Shown one piece after another: positions 1 to 10,927 of a stretch of 64,000 nucleotides of DNA. Both the position numbers and the translations under genes were made by a program. Under the pieces are notes generated by a model. The model did no database searches and was not told the origin of the DNA. It saw only the letters and a program-made list of their open reading frames with translations. Positions within the stretch are counted from its first letter, which is position 1. Each line of letters begins with the position of its first letter. The stretch is taken from positions 1-64,000 of the forward strand of contig NZ_FNRO01000009.1 of the NCBI RefSeq assembly GCF_900107745.1. The letters run 5' to 3'. The stretch comes from Variovorax sp. YR216. GTDB taxonomy: Bacteria; Pseudomonadota; Gammaproteobacteria; Burkholderiales; Burkholderiaceae_C.

Positions 1-1
1 C

Positions 2-115
2 GGGGTCTTCTACGACACCGCCGAAGAGACGCTGGCGGCCAATGGCTTCGCGCCCAACCGCAACGGCGGCAACCAGGGCTTCCTGCGCAAGCCCGACGCA
101 GCGCTTGCGAAGTGA
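2..115 (+). CDS. C-terminal end of an unidentified protein (partial)
   Basis: The first 37 codons visible are open and end in TGA just before the binding-protein gene at 120. The tail reads through FYDTAEETLAANGF and ends FLRKPDAALAK. The start and most of the gene lie outside the window, and I do not recognise the family. Only 4 bases separate it from the next start codon, so it is probably co-transcribed with the Bug-type binding protein, and may act in the same uptake or catabolic pathway. Confidence 0.5.
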   Translation, partial: GVFYDTAEETLAANGFAPNRNGGNQGFLRKPDAALAK

Positions 116-119
116 CCGC

Positions 120-1112
120 ATGACCGCGTTGCTGACTCGTAGAGAGCTGGTTCTTGGCGCTGCGGCATCACTGGCGACCGGCCTGGCCGGTGCGCAGAGT
201 GGCGGCAAGGACTGGCCCGCGCGCCCCGTCAAGGTCATCGTGCCAGGCGGCTCGGGGGGTGTGCTGGACACGCTGGCCCGCCAGCTCTACACCCGGCTGC
301 AGGAAACGCTGGGCCAGCCATTCGTCGTCGAGAACCGTCCCGGCGCCAATGGATTGATCGGCTCGACGGCAGTGAAGAACGCTGCCCCCGACGGCTACAC
401 GATCCTGCACAGCACCGCTTCATCCATGGTGATGGCGGAAGCACTGAACCCCGCCCTACCGATCAAGACCTTGCGCGACCTGGAACCCGTCGCGCTGTCT
501 TCGGTGGGGGGTGTCCTGCTGGCCGTGCATTCCTCGGTGCCTGCCAGGACGCTTCCCGAGCTGGTCGATCTGCTGCGACGCGAGCCGCAGAAATATCCAT
601 CCTATGGAAGCTGGGGGCTCGGCTCCAACGGGCACCTGACGATGGAGTGGATCAAGCAGCGGGCGGGGCTGGGCATCGATCACGTTCCATACAAGACATC
701 ACCTGCATTGCTGACGGACATCGTCTCCGGCGTGGTTCCGATCGGCTGGATCGACGTCGTGTCGCCACTGGGATTCATCGCGCAAGGGAAGCTGCGTGGC
801 ATTGCCTTGACCGGCATGGTCCGCAGTCCCAGGTTGCCGGACGTCAAGGTGCTCTCCGAGCAAGGCTACCCCTTCACCGCGGCGGGCTGGCAAGGGGTCT
901 TCGCACCCAAGGGCACGCCACCGGAAATCGTGGAACGCCTGCACGCGGCCATCAATCGCGAGCAGGTGCAGCCGGCGTTCAGGGCAGCGCTGCTCCAGTC
1001 CAATGTCCCGCCTGCGGAAGCCGTGTCGCGCGAGGCCTTCGTGCAAACCATCACCAGCGACCTCGCCACGTGGAGGAAGGTCGTCGTGGACGGCAATCTC
1101 AAGCCGGAGTAG
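120..1112 (+). CDS. Bug-family (TctC-like) extracytoplasmic solute-binding protein
   Basis: A 330-residue periplasmic binding protein of the tripartite tricarboxylate transporter receptor family, which captures small carboxylates. The N-terminus carries paired arginines (TRRELVLGAAASL) and a hydrophobic stretch ending AGAQ near residue 26, a Tat- or Sec-type export signal. After it come the family's KVIVPGGSGG loop and LDTLARQL helix, then ENRPGANGLIGSTAVKNA, all typical of Bug proteins. The ATG at 120 is preferred to an upstream in-frame ATG because it starts just before the signal sequence and just after the upstream gene. No TctA/TctB membrane genes are visible, which is common for Bug genes in Burkholderiales. 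The ligand cannot be inferred. Confidence 0.9.
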   Translation: MTALLTRRELVLGAAASLATGLAGAQSGGKDWPARPVKVIVPGGSGGVLDTLARQLYTRLQETLGQPFVVENRPGANGLIGSTAVKNAAPDGYTILHSTASSMVMAEALNPALPIKTLRDLEPVALSSVGGVLLAVHSSVPARTLPELVDLLRREPQKYPSYGSWGLGSNGHLTMEWIKQRAGLGIDHVPYKTSPALLTDIVSGVVPIGWIDVVSPLGFIAQGKLRGIALTGMVRSPRLPDVKVLSEQGYPFTAAGWQGVFAPKGTPPEIVERLHAAINREQVQPAFRAALLQSNVPPAEAVSREAFVQTITSDLATWRKVVVDGNLKPE

Positions 1113-1130
1113 AGGGACAGAGGGACGACA

Positions 1131-1589
1131 GTGAAGATTTCCTCTCACGCCGAAAAGATAGGCCGCCTGCTGGCGCTGCGCGATCGACTCGACCCCCTCG
1201 AGGACTTCGAGCTCTGGTACTGGACCTGCCTCACGGCGGGAACCAACATGTGGAACGCCTCGCTGCATGCGGCGGGAATCACCAGCGAGGAACGCGCCTT
1301 CTCCACGATTCCCGGCGTGCACGTGGTGCCACAAGGCGACGGCGGCTGGCGAAGGGAGCTTCGCGGTCCTGGCGATGTGAGCCATGTCGGCTGGCCGCCC
1401 ATTCCAGGCGAGATGCCGGAGCCCATCCAGCGCCTGGAGGCCGCGCTGCACGCGCTGGAGGCGCACCGCGATCCTTGCTTGCGCGGGGACCGCACACCCA
1501 CCCGGGCGATCGTGGAGGAATGCAATCTCGCCATGCAGCAGGCGCTGTCCGTCTACCTTGCAGTGGTGCGCCCGGAGATGCGTCCATGA
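1131..1589 (+). CDS. Conserved hypothetical protein, first of an overlapping pair
   Basis: A 152-residue soluble protein with no signal peptide or membrane segment. It is largely helical and rich in Trp and Glu near the start (LEDFELWYWTCL). I do not recognise the family. It begins 19 bases after the Bug gene, and its stop codon overlaps the start of the next gene (ATGA), so the two are translationally coupled. Both proteins contain a similar stretch about alanine, a threonine/histidine and an asparagine (TAGTNMWNASLHAAG here, LAGTHWVNHVLHRVG next), so they may be distant paralogues forming a heteromer. The role is unknown; co-transcription with the binding protein is likely. Confidence 0.65.
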   Translation: MKISSHAEKIGRLLALRDRLDPLEDFELWYWTCLTAGTNMWNASLHAAGITSEERAFSTIPGVHVVPQGDGGWRRELRGPGDVSHVGWPPIPGEMPEPIQRLEAALHALEAHRDPCLRGDRTPTRAIVEECNLAMQQALSVYLAVVRPEMRP

Positions 1590-1951
1590 CGCCGGGGCAT
1601 CACCGCGAGAAGGCGGAACGCATCGAGCGATCGCTCGCCAAGCTCACCGGGTCGGACTGGGAGATCCGCATCGAGGCCGCCATGCTGGCGGGCACGCACT
1701 GGGTCAACCATGTGCTGCATCGGGTCGGCGCCAGCGAGATGCCGGAAGACGTGGTGCATGCATCCATGTGCATGGTCAGCGTGCTTCGCAAGTACAAGCT
1801 TGCCGAGCCCGAGCCGATCGCCCGGCTCGAGGAAATCGAGGAGCTTCGTCCCCTCTTCGTGCGCGGCGACATGAGCGGAGGTGCGGACGCAGCGGACCGG
1901 GCGCTCGCATTGCTCGGCTCGATCGCAGAGCGGGCGAGAAATCTCGCCTGA
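1586..1951 (+). CDS. Conserved hypothetical protein, second of an overlapping pair
   Basis: A 121-residue helical protein whose ATG overlaps the previous stop by 4 bases. The motif AGTHWVNHVLHRVG resembles AGTNMWNASLHAAG of the preceding protein, suggesting duplication followed by divergence. The C-terminal half is acidic (EEIEELRPLF) and ends in an alanine-rich helix. There is no export signal. It is convergent with the AraC-type gene downstream, leaving 2 bases between the stops, so it is the last gene of this operon. The function is unknown. Confidence 0.65.
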   Translation: MTPGHHREKAERIERSLAKLTGSDWEIRIEAAMLAGTHWVNHVLHRVGASEMPEDVVHASMCMVSVLRKYKLAEPEPIARLEEIEELRPLFVRGDMSGGADAADRALALLGSIAERARNLA

Positions 1952-1953
1952 GC

Positions 1954-2982
1954 CTAGCGTTTCGGCGCGTCCATCTCGGCCGCCTGTTTGCTCCACTTGG
2001 AGGCACTGCAGCCAAAGAGGCCGTGGAACCAGTGGCTGAAGCTGCTGGGCCTCGCGAAGCCCAGGAGCTCGGCCACTTCGCTGAGCGGCAGGTCACTCTC
2101 GCGCAAATGACGCTTGGCCAGGTCCACGCGCACCTGGTCGAGCAGGCGGCTGAAGGTGAGGCCCTCCGCATCGAGCCGGCGATGCAGCGTGCGGCGATCG
2201 ATGTGAAGGAAACGTGCCACCTCCTGCGCGGTGCAGGTGCCACCCGGCAGGAGCGCCAGGATGACCTGGCGACAGGCCTCCTGCGCGCTCTCGCCGCGAT
2301 CCGTGAGGGCCGCTTCCAGGTACTTCCTCGCGAAGCCCGCGGCAACCTGGTCCCCGGACTCGCGAGGCCGGGACAGGTCGCTCGCCGCGCAGACCAGGCC
2401 GTTGAATTCCTGATTGAACTTGACGTTCCGCCCGAAGAACGCCCGATGCGCAGAGGCGTCCTTGGGTGGGCGATGCGTGAAACAGACTTCGAGCGGTCGC
2501 CAATGCGATCCGATCAGTTCGCCCAGCATGCGAAACATGGTGCCCACGGCGAGTTCCACCGACTGTCGCATCGGCACCCCGGGCGTTGGCAGCAAGTCCT
2601 CGCGGATGATGACCGCGCCGCCCGCATCCTCGACATGGATGGTCAGCGAGGCGTTGACCAACCTGAGGTAGCGGCACAGCGTGTCCAGGCCCGCCCTCGG
2701 CGTCGGATCCTCCCGCAGCACGAGGCTGATCGGCCCCAGGGCAGAGAGCCTGCGCTGCGCCGCAAGACGGAGCGCCAGGTCTTCGGTCTGCGTGGCGCGG
2801 GCCGTGATTTCCAGCAGCTCGCGCACCGCGTCCCGCGGGATGAGCATCTCGGAGTCCGAGAGAAACTTCGCCTTCAGTCCCACGGTCCGCAGGAACGCGT
2901 CAGGGTCCCTGCCGAGCGACTTCACCAGCTCGACGTAGCCGTTCAGGCTCCCGCTGCGAACGAATTGCGAGGCATGTCGCAT
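1954..2982 (-). CDS. AraC-family transcriptional regulator (OruR/ArcD-type N-domain)
   Basis: A 342-residue regulator. The first 200 residues match the effector domain of the OruR/Arabinose_bd type (VRSGSLNGYVELVKSLG near the start, GPISLVLREDPTPR in the middle). The C-terminal 100 residues hold two helix-turn-helix motifs: VARFLHIDRRTLHRRL, then LSEVAELLGFARPSSFSHWF followed by FG. The length is normal for the family. It is followed on the same strand, in the reverse direction of reading, by no gene; upstream are two glutathione transferases 9 bases away on the same strand, so it is probably the distal gene of a GST-GST-AraC operon. The effector is unknown. Confidence 0.88.
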   Translation of the reverse strand: MRHASQFVRSGSLNGYVELVKSLGRDPDAFLRTVGLKAKFLSDSEMLIPRDAVRELLEITARATQTEDLALRLAAQRRLSALGPISLVLREDPTPRAGLDTLCRYLRLVNASLTIHVEDAGGAVIIREDLLPTPGVPMRQSVELAVGTMFRMLGELIGSHWRPLEVCFTHRPPKDASAHRAFFGRNVKFNQEFNGLVCAASDLSRPRESGDQVAAGFARKYLEAALTDRGESAQEACRQVILALLPGGTCTAQEVARFLHIDRRTLHRRLDAEGLTFSRLLDQVRVDLAKRHLRESDLPLSEVAELLGFARPSSFSHWFHGLFGCSASKWSKQAAEMDAPKR

Positions 2983-2991
2983 GCGATCGAA

Positions 2992-3624
2992 TCAAAGCGC
3001 CATCGACGGCCGCTGCGCCATCGCCAGGCGCCAGCGCTGCAGGTGCGGATGGGCCTCGCCGAGCTTGACCTTCACCGCCCGCGCGAAGTCGACCGCCACG
3101 ACCGCGGTGATGTCGGCAATGCTGAAACGATCGGCCGCGATGAATTCGTGCTCGGCCAACCGGGCATCGAGCGTGTCGAAGAAATGCCGGACCCGCGCCA
3201 GCCCGCGTTGGGCCAGCTCAGGGATCTGCGGGTAGTCCACGGGGCCGGGCAACGCGCGGTTGACCAGGCCCGGCGAACTGTTGCGCAAGGTCTCGGCGAT
3301 CGCGAGCAAACCTTCGAACTCGACGCGCCAGTTCCAGCTCGCGATCGCGGCCTTGTCCCCGGGCGTGGTGCCCAGCAACGGCGGCTCGGGGCAGCGGGCC
3401 TCCAGATAGGCCGCAATGGCCGCGTTGTCGGTCAAACGAAGCCCCTCCTCTGTCTGGAGCACGGGCACGGTGCATTCCGGGTTGATCTGGCGGAACGCCT
3501 CGCCAAGCTGCTCGCCGCTGCGCAGGTCGACCTCGACCGTCGCATGCGAAATGCCTTTCTCGGCCAGAAGAATGCGCGCGCGGCGAGGGCTCGGCGCGGT
3601 GGCGCAGTCATAGAGGGTGATCAC
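2992..3624 (-). CDS. Glutathione S-transferase
   Basis: A 210-residue cytosolic GST that would conjugate glutathione to an electrophile or act as a GSH-dependent reductase. The N-terminal thioredoxin-like domain (about 1-80) begins MITLYDCATAPSPRRARILL, with Ser12-Pro13 in the usual catalytic turn, and contains the cis-proline and substrate segment CTVPVLQTEEG followed by LTDNAAIAAYL. The C-terminal helical domain carries the structural motif FSIADITAVVAVDF. The ATG overlaps the stop of the YghU-like gene by 4 bases, so the two GSTs are translated together. Substrate cannot be predicted. Confidence 0.9.
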   Translation of the reverse strand: MITLYDCATAPSPRRARILLAEKGISHATVEVDLRSGEQLGEAFRQINPECTVPVLQTEEGLRLTDNAAIAAYLEARCPEPPLLGTTPGDKAAIASWNWRVEFEGLLAIAETLRNSSPGLVNRALPGPVDYPQIPELAQRGLARVRHFFDTLDARLAEHEFIAADRFSIADITAVVAVDFARAVKVKLGEAHPHLQRWRLAMAQRPSMAL

Positions 3625-4487
3625 CGCTTGTCCTCCGTGCGCGTCTGGAAGTCCGCCGCATCATGGCGCTCGTGCAACTGGCTGGCGGGCTGGCCCCAGG
3701 TGCGATTGACCATGCGGCCCCGCTGCGCCGCCGGCCGCGCGGCGATCTCGTTCGTCCAGCGCAGCACATGGGTGTATGCCTGCACCTGCAGGAACTCGCC
3801 GGCTTCGTAGAGCTGGCCCTTGACGAGCGCGCCGTACCAGGGCCAGACCGCCATGTCGGCGATGGAGTAGTCGTCGCCTGCCAGGTAAGCGCTTTCCGCA
3901 AGGCGCCGGTCCAGCACATCGAGCTGGCGCTTGACCTCCATCGCGTAGCGGTCGATGGCGTACTCGATCTTCTCCGGCGCGTAGGCATAGAAATGCCCGA
4001 AGCCGCCGCCCAGGAAGGGCGCGCTGCCCATCTGCCAGAACAGCCACGAGAGGCATTCGGCGCGCTGCGCGGCACCGGCCGGAAGGAAGGCATCGCCGAA
4101 CTTCTGCGCGAGGTACAGCAGGATCGCGCCGGACTCGAACACCCGAACGGGCTCTGGCCCGCTGCGGTCCATCAGGGCCGGGATCTTGGAGTTCGGATTG
4201 ACCGCGACGAAACCGCTGCCGAACTGCTCGCCCTCGTTGATGCGCACCAGCCAGGCGTCGTACTCGGCGCCGCTGTGGCCGAGTGCGAGCAGTTCCTCGA
4301 GCATCACCGTGACCTTCACGCCGTTGGGCGTCGCCAGCGAGTAGAGCTGCAGCGGGTGACGCCCCACCGGCAGGTCGCGGTCATGGGTCGAGCCGGCGAT
4401 GGGACGATTGATGTTCGCGAAGCGTCCCCCGCTCGCCTTGTTCCAGGACCAGACGCTGGGTGGTGTGTAGGACGTCGCATGGTTCAT
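3621..4487 (-). CDS. yghU: YghU-like glutathione S-transferase / disulfide reductase
   Basis: A 288-residue protein with the long N-terminal extension of the YghU/Nu-class (VWSWNKASGG, then FANINRPIAGST). The thioredoxin-like domain follows (LQLYSLATPNGVKVTVMLEE) with NPNSKIPALMD, and the C-terminal domain has the GGGFGHFYAYAPEKIEYAIDR segment. E. coli YghU binds two glutathione molecules and reduces disulfides and organic peroxides. The start at 4487 has GGAG about nine bases upstream. It leads an operon with a second GST (4-base overlap) and an AraC regulator, consistent with thiol or peroxide detoxification. Confidence 0.9.
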   Translation of the reverse strand: MNHATSYTPPSVWSWNKASGGRFANINRPIAGSTHDRDLPVGRHPLQLYSLATPNGVKVTVMLEELLALGHSGAEYDAWLVRINEGEQFGSGFVAVNPNSKIPALMDRSGPEPVRVFESGAILLYLAQKFGDAFLPAGAAQRAECLSWLFWQMGSAPFLGGGFGHFYAYAPEKIEYAIDRYAMEVKRQLDVLDRRLAESAYLAGDDYSIADMAVWPWYGALVKGQLYEAGEFLQVQAYTHVLRWTNEIAARPAAQRGRMVNRTWGQPASQLHERHDAADFQTRTEDKR

Positions 4488-4555
4488 CTCGCGGTCTCCG
4501 GGCTTCCTGGGTCAATGAATCGGGGGCCAATGATGTCAGGCCTTGCATGGACTCG

Positions 4556-5017
4556 CTAACCTGCGCCTCGAGGCGCGAGGGTCGCGCGAGCCGCCTCCAG
4601 AAGCCTTCTGGCCCCGGCGGCCTTCCGCATCGCGACGATGCTGCCCAGGAAGCCGGCAAGGGATACGACCACCACCAGCGCGGCGGCGAGCGGGTGGTTC
4701 GTGCCCACGAGGTGGTAGGCCCAGAGGCCGCCCAACACGACCGCTCCGATGCCACCGAAATTCGACCCGGCAGGCCTGCAGGCGATCTCGCCCGTCTCGT
4801 GGTTCACCCACCCGAGCAGGGTCTGCCAATCGCCAGGGCGTTCAAGCACCGCGGTGACCGTCATGCCGGCCTCGATCCGGGGGGATCCAGGCACCGCGAC
4901 GCTGCGCTCCTCCACGTCGCCAGACTGAAAGCCGAACACCGTGCACGGCACGCGGTTTCGCCGCGATCCGCGAACGATGTCGAAGACACGGTCGAAGGTG
5001 ATGGTGATCTCGTTCAT
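4556..5017 (-). CDS. Hypothetical membrane protein with two C-terminal helices
   Basis: A 153-residue protein. The first 85 residues are a soluble beta-rich region (TVTAVLERPGDWQTLLGW) and are followed by two hydrophobic stretches, about 91-107 (GAVVLGGLWAYHLVG) and 112-130 (LAAALVVVVSLAGFLGSIVA). The tail is basic. I do not recognise the family; the arrangement resembles small inner-membrane proteins such as DUF3592 but this is not secure. The ATG at 5017 is preferred to a TTG two codons upstream. No clear operon partner: the dioxygenase gene upstream ends 40 bases away on the same strand. Confidence 0.6.
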   Translation of the reverse strand: MNEITITFDRVFDIVRGSRRNRVPCTVFGFQSGDVEERSVAVPGSPRIEAGMTVTAVLERPGDWQTLLGWVNHETGEIACRPAGSNFGGIGAVVLGGLWAYHLVGTNHPLAAALVVVVSLAGFLGSIVAMRKAAGARRLLEAARATLAPRGAG

Positions 5018-5056
5018 GCGCAAAGGCTATCCGGTTTCAAGCCGGCGGCGACCGCT

Positions 5057-6001
5057 TCAGGCCTTGCGCTCCAGCACCTGCTGCGCGGGGCGTTCGCCGC
5101 TGGCCTTGCCGGTGATGGGTGGGTTCGGCAGCCGGGCCTCGCCCGGTTCGATGACGAAGTGATGGTCGAGCGAATACCACGGACCGCTGACATCTGCGGC
5201 CGGCGCCGGCTCATCGGCATGCAGCACGTACTGGCCGATCAACGCTTGCGTCACGCCGAACTGCACATCGGTTTCGAGCCGGGGGTCGTCGCTCGAATAG
5301 ACCTGCGAGAACTGCGTCTTGAAGCCCGGCTTGTAGATCATGAAATGGATGTGGGCCGGGCGCATGTTGTGGCGGCCCTGCGTGCGCAGCAGCGCCCCGA
5401 CCGGGCCGCTCAAGGGGATCGGGTAGCCAGCAGGCTTCACGCTCCTGAACGCAATGTGGCCGCGCGCATCGGTGGTGAATTTGCCGCGCAGGTTCATGTC
5501 GGCCTGCGCTGGGTCCTGGTTCTCGTAGAAGCCTTCCGCCGACGTGTGCCACACATCGACTTCGGCGCCTTCCACCGGCCGGCCTTCGTTGTCGCGCACC
5601 CAGGCGTTCACGAAGATCGGCGCACCCGGGGTGGGCGAGCGGACGATCGATTCCCCGTTCGCCGTCGCCGGCGAATGCATGCGCCAGAACGGGCCCATGA
5701 GGTTGGCCGTGGTCTCCGTCTGGCCGTGGTCGCCGTTGTTGAGCAGGCAGACCAGCGCCGAAACACCCAGCGATCCGGCGGCGAGCACCACCTCGTTGTG
5801 CGACGCGGTGGTCAACTGGCCGAGTTGGGCGATGAGGCCGCAAGCCTGATGGAATTCGGCCTCGGTCAACCGGGCATCGCGCACGAAACCGTGCAGGTGC
5901 TCCACCGCCGCGGTCATGATTTCCTTGAAGCGCGGGTTGTCGCTGCGCGCCAGTTCGTCCAGCACCGCGGTCGTCACGTCGTGTTGGGTCTTGATGATCA
6001 C
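5057..6001 (-). CDS. Intradiol ring-cleavage dioxygenase (hydroxyquinol/catechol 1,2-dioxygenase family)
   Basis: A 314-residue non-haem Fe(III) enzyme that would open an aromatic diol or triol between the two hydroxylated carbons to give a muconate or maleylacetate. The N-terminal dimerisation helices (VLDELARSDNPRFKEI) are followed by the catalytic barrel with NLMGPFWRMHSP and DVWHTSAEGFYENQDP. The expected iron ligands are visible: Tyr159, Tyr193 (GYPIP), His217 and His219 (RPAHIHFMI). The GTG at 6001 has GGAG seven bases upstream and gives the typical N-terminus; upstream ATG codons lack support. The pattern DMNLRGKFTTD/RSVKPAGYPIP fits hydroxyquinol dioxygenases best, but substrate assignment is uncertain. 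No other aromatic catabolism genes are adjacent. Confidence 0.88.
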   Translation of the reverse strand: MIIKTQHDVTTAVLDELARSDNPRFKEIMTAAVEHLHGFVRDARLTEAEFHQACGLIAQLGQLTTASHNEVVLAAGSLGVSALVCLLNNGDHGQTETTANLMGPFWRMHSPATANGESIVRSPTPGAPIFVNAWVRDNEGRPVEGAEVDVWHTSAEGFYENQDPAQADMNLRGKFTTDARGHIAFRSVKPAGYPIPLSGPVGALLRTQGRHNMRPAHIHFMIYKPGFKTQFSQVYSSDDPRLETDVQFGVTQALIGQYVLHADEPAPAADVSGPWYSLDHHFVIEPGEARLPNPPITGKASGERPAQQVLERKA

Positions 6002-6168
6002 GGGAAGACTCCTTGCCTTGGCGGGCCACGATACTACCGAGCGAGTCGGTCGGAAGTCAGCAAACCCCTGGAAGCTCGGACCGCCAGAAACATCGTGATC
6101 CAACTTCATTGGCCTTCGCGCGCCATCATTCACAAACCCGGTCACTCATCGTCCACTGGAGAACCATC

Positions 6169-6657
6169 ATGGGATTGCTCGATTTGCTGCAGCAGGCAGT
6201 TGGCGGAAATCCGGAAGCTCACTTCGACCAGGTCGTGCAGAACGCATCGACCGACCAGCTCGGGGCGGGACTCGCTGCCGCGATGCGCTCGGACCAGACG
6301 CCGCCCTTCAGCGACATTGTCGGAAAGCTCTTCAACGTCTCCTCTTCATCGCAGCAGGCGGGCATGCTGAACCAGATCCTTGCCACGCTGGGCCCGGCCG
6401 CGGTGTCGGGAGCGGCGGGCGGCGCCCTGGGCCGCGTCCTCGCGCCCGGCCAGACCCAGCTGACGCCGGACCAGGCCTCGCAGCTGACACCCGGGCAGGT
6501 CACCGAGATCGCGGCGCACGCCGAGCAGGCACATCCGGGCATCGTCGACGAGGTGGGCCAGTTCTACGCGCAGCACGCCGGGCTCATCAAGATGATCGGC
6601 GGCGCGGCGCTGGCCGTCACCCTCGCGAAGATGAAAGAGCACGCGACCCAGCGCTGA
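6169..6657 (+). CDS. Conserved hypothetical protein
   Basis: A 162-residue protein starting MGLLDLLQQAVGG behind a GGAGA ribosome site. Residues 1-75 are polar and helical (HFDQVVQNASTDQLGAGL, then PPFSDIVGKLF). The centre is Ala/Gly-rich (GPAAVSGAAGGALGRVL), followed by a proline/glutamine repeat (LTPDQASQLTPGQVTEIAAHAEQ) and a short hydrophobic end (MIGGAALAVTLAKM). No signal peptide is seen. The family is known to me only as an uncharacterised proteobacterial protein. It stands alone, in the same direction as the phosphatase gene that follows after 85 bases. Confidence 0.7.
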   Translation: MGLLDLLQQAVGGNPEAHFDQVVQNASTDQLGAGLAAAMRSDQTPPFSDIVGKLFNVSSSSQQAGMLNQILATLGPAAVSGAAGGALGRVLAPGQTQLTPDQASQLTPGQVTEIAAHAEQAHPGIVDEVGQFYAQHAGLIKMIGGAALAVTLAKMKEHATQR

Positions 6658-6742
6658 GCGCGTCGCGGCCGTCAGCGACTTGCCATCGGGCCCGCCGGCT
6701 CGGAGAATTCTCCCAGCACGGCCCTTGCGGCTGGCGGACGCG

Positions 6743-8442
6743 ATGAACCCCGACCCTGCCCCTCCCGTCGCACTGGTCGTCGATGACGAGCCGGTGACCC
6801 GCCTGATGGTGAAGCGGGCACTGGAGAAACTCGGCTGCGCGCCGGTTCTCGATGCACCCGACGGCATCGCCGCGCAGAAGATCCTGCGCGAGCACCCGGA
6901 GGTCGCGCTGGTGCTAACGGACATCATGATGCCGCGCATGGACGGACTGGAGCTGCTTCGCTGGGGACGCGAAGCGGTGCCGGACGCCATGTGGATCGTG
7001 CTTTCAGGCCTTGAAACCTTCGACTCGGCAGTGACCGCGATCCGGCTGGGCGCCTTCGACTTCCTGCCGAAGTCGCCGCATTCGGAAGAGATGGCCGTCG
7101 CGGTGCGCAACGCGCTGGAGCGGCGGCACCTGCTGGCCGAACGCGAGCGCCTGCATCGCGAGCTGCAACGCAAGGTCCGCCAGCTCGAGGAGACCTCCGA
7201 GGTGCTGCGCCGCGACCTCGAGCGCGCGGAGGTGATCCAGCGCGCCCTGCTGCCCCGCAGCCCGCCGCCGATGGAGGGCTACTGCATCCAGGCGGTCTAC
7301 CGGCCAGGGCAGCATGTCGGCGGCGACCTCTACGACGTGGTGCGCCTGGGCGAGCGGCATCTCGCGTTCTACCTGGCCGATGCCACCGGACACGGCGTGA
7401 CCTCGGCGATGCTCTCGGTGCTGTTCAAGCAGCGGCTGGTGCTGGTGGACCCCGCGACAGGCATCGCGCTGCCGCCGGCCGAAGTCCTGGCCGCGGTCAA
7501 TCGCTCGATCTGCGAGGCGCACGCCGCGCCGGGCCTCTTCCTGACCGCGGTCTTCGGCTTGCTGGACACGTCCGAGTCGAGCCTCACGCTGGCATCGGCC
7601 GGCCACCCGCCGGTGCTGCACGCGCGCGAGGGCCGCGAGACGCGCCTCGTCCGCCGCACGGGCCCGGCCCTTGGGCTGGCGCAGGACGCGCACTTCGGCC
7701 AGGAGCGGCTGCAGCTCCTGGCGGGCGACCGGATCCTCCTCTACACCGACGGGCTCCTGCCCTCGGGCTCGGAGCGCGAACTGGACCTGCTGCAACAGGT
7801 GCTCGCCAGGCCGCTGGCCAGTGCGCAGGAAGTGATGGCGGATCTTCACCGCCAGGCGCCAGCGGACGCGGATCGGGACGACGTGACCATCCTGCTCATC
7901 GACGCGCACGCGGGCGCTTCCTGGTTCGACAACGGCGCCGAGAGCCCTGCCGGCGACGCGCATGGCACCCTGCGGCCCGAGGATGAAGTCGTCTTCTGCG
8001 GCGAGGCGGACCATGCGGCCTACGTGGCGCTGCGCGGCCGCGCCACATGGATGCATTGCGATGCCTTCCACGAAACCGCGCTGACCGTGCTCGATGGGGG
8101 CCGCCCGCTGGTACTGGACCTCTCCGGCTGCGAGTACATGGACAGCACCTGCCTCGGCACGGTGCACGAACTGGTCGCCCGGGGCAGCGTGTCGCTCGCA
8201 GGCGTGACCCCGGCCGTGCGCGGGCTCTTCGAGGAACTGAGCATGCAGCAGGTGCTTGCCGCGATCCGCGAGGACCTGCCCGCCGCGCCCGAACTCCATG
8301 CCTTGGGCACCGCGAGCGACCAGTCCACCACGCAGAAGCGAATCCTGCGGGCGCACGAGGCGCTCTCCGCGCTGAGCGAACGCAATCGCGAGGAGTTCAA
8401 GGACGTCGTCGAATCACTGCGCAGCGAACAGGAAGGACCCCG

Positions 8443-8446
<4 letters not shown>
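6743..8446 (+). CDS. Fused response regulator - PP2C (SpoIIE/RsbU) phosphatase - STAS domain protein
   Basis: A 567-residue cytosolic signalling protein. Residues 8-125 are a receiver domain with acidic pocket DDE and phosphoacceptor Asp60 (LVLTDIMMPRMDG). A coiled coil about 128-165 leads into a PP2C-type Ser/Thr phosphatase, about 178-388, with metal-binding motifs GGDLYDVV (Asp195), LADATGHG (Asp212) and DRDDVTILLI. Residues about 412-515 form an STAS anti-sigma-antagonist-like domain with conserved DSTCLG, where Ser468 is the expected phosphorylation site. Having phosphatase and STAS in one chain suggests the protein dephosphorylates itself or a partner switch component when Asp60 is phosphorylated. 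A 50-residue charged tail follows. Its stop overlaps the start of the hybrid kinase (ATGA), the likely phosphodonor. Confidence 0.9.
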
Positions 8447-10920
<2,474 letters not shown>

Positions 10921-10927
10921 TCCGTGA

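Noticed and set aside
647..3810. Long plus-strand open frames through 647-1951 and 1384-3810
   Set aside because: They run in other frames across the Bug gene, the small unknown pair, the AraC gene and a GST gene, all of which have clear family signatures in their own frames; composition is Arg/Ala/Pro-rich.
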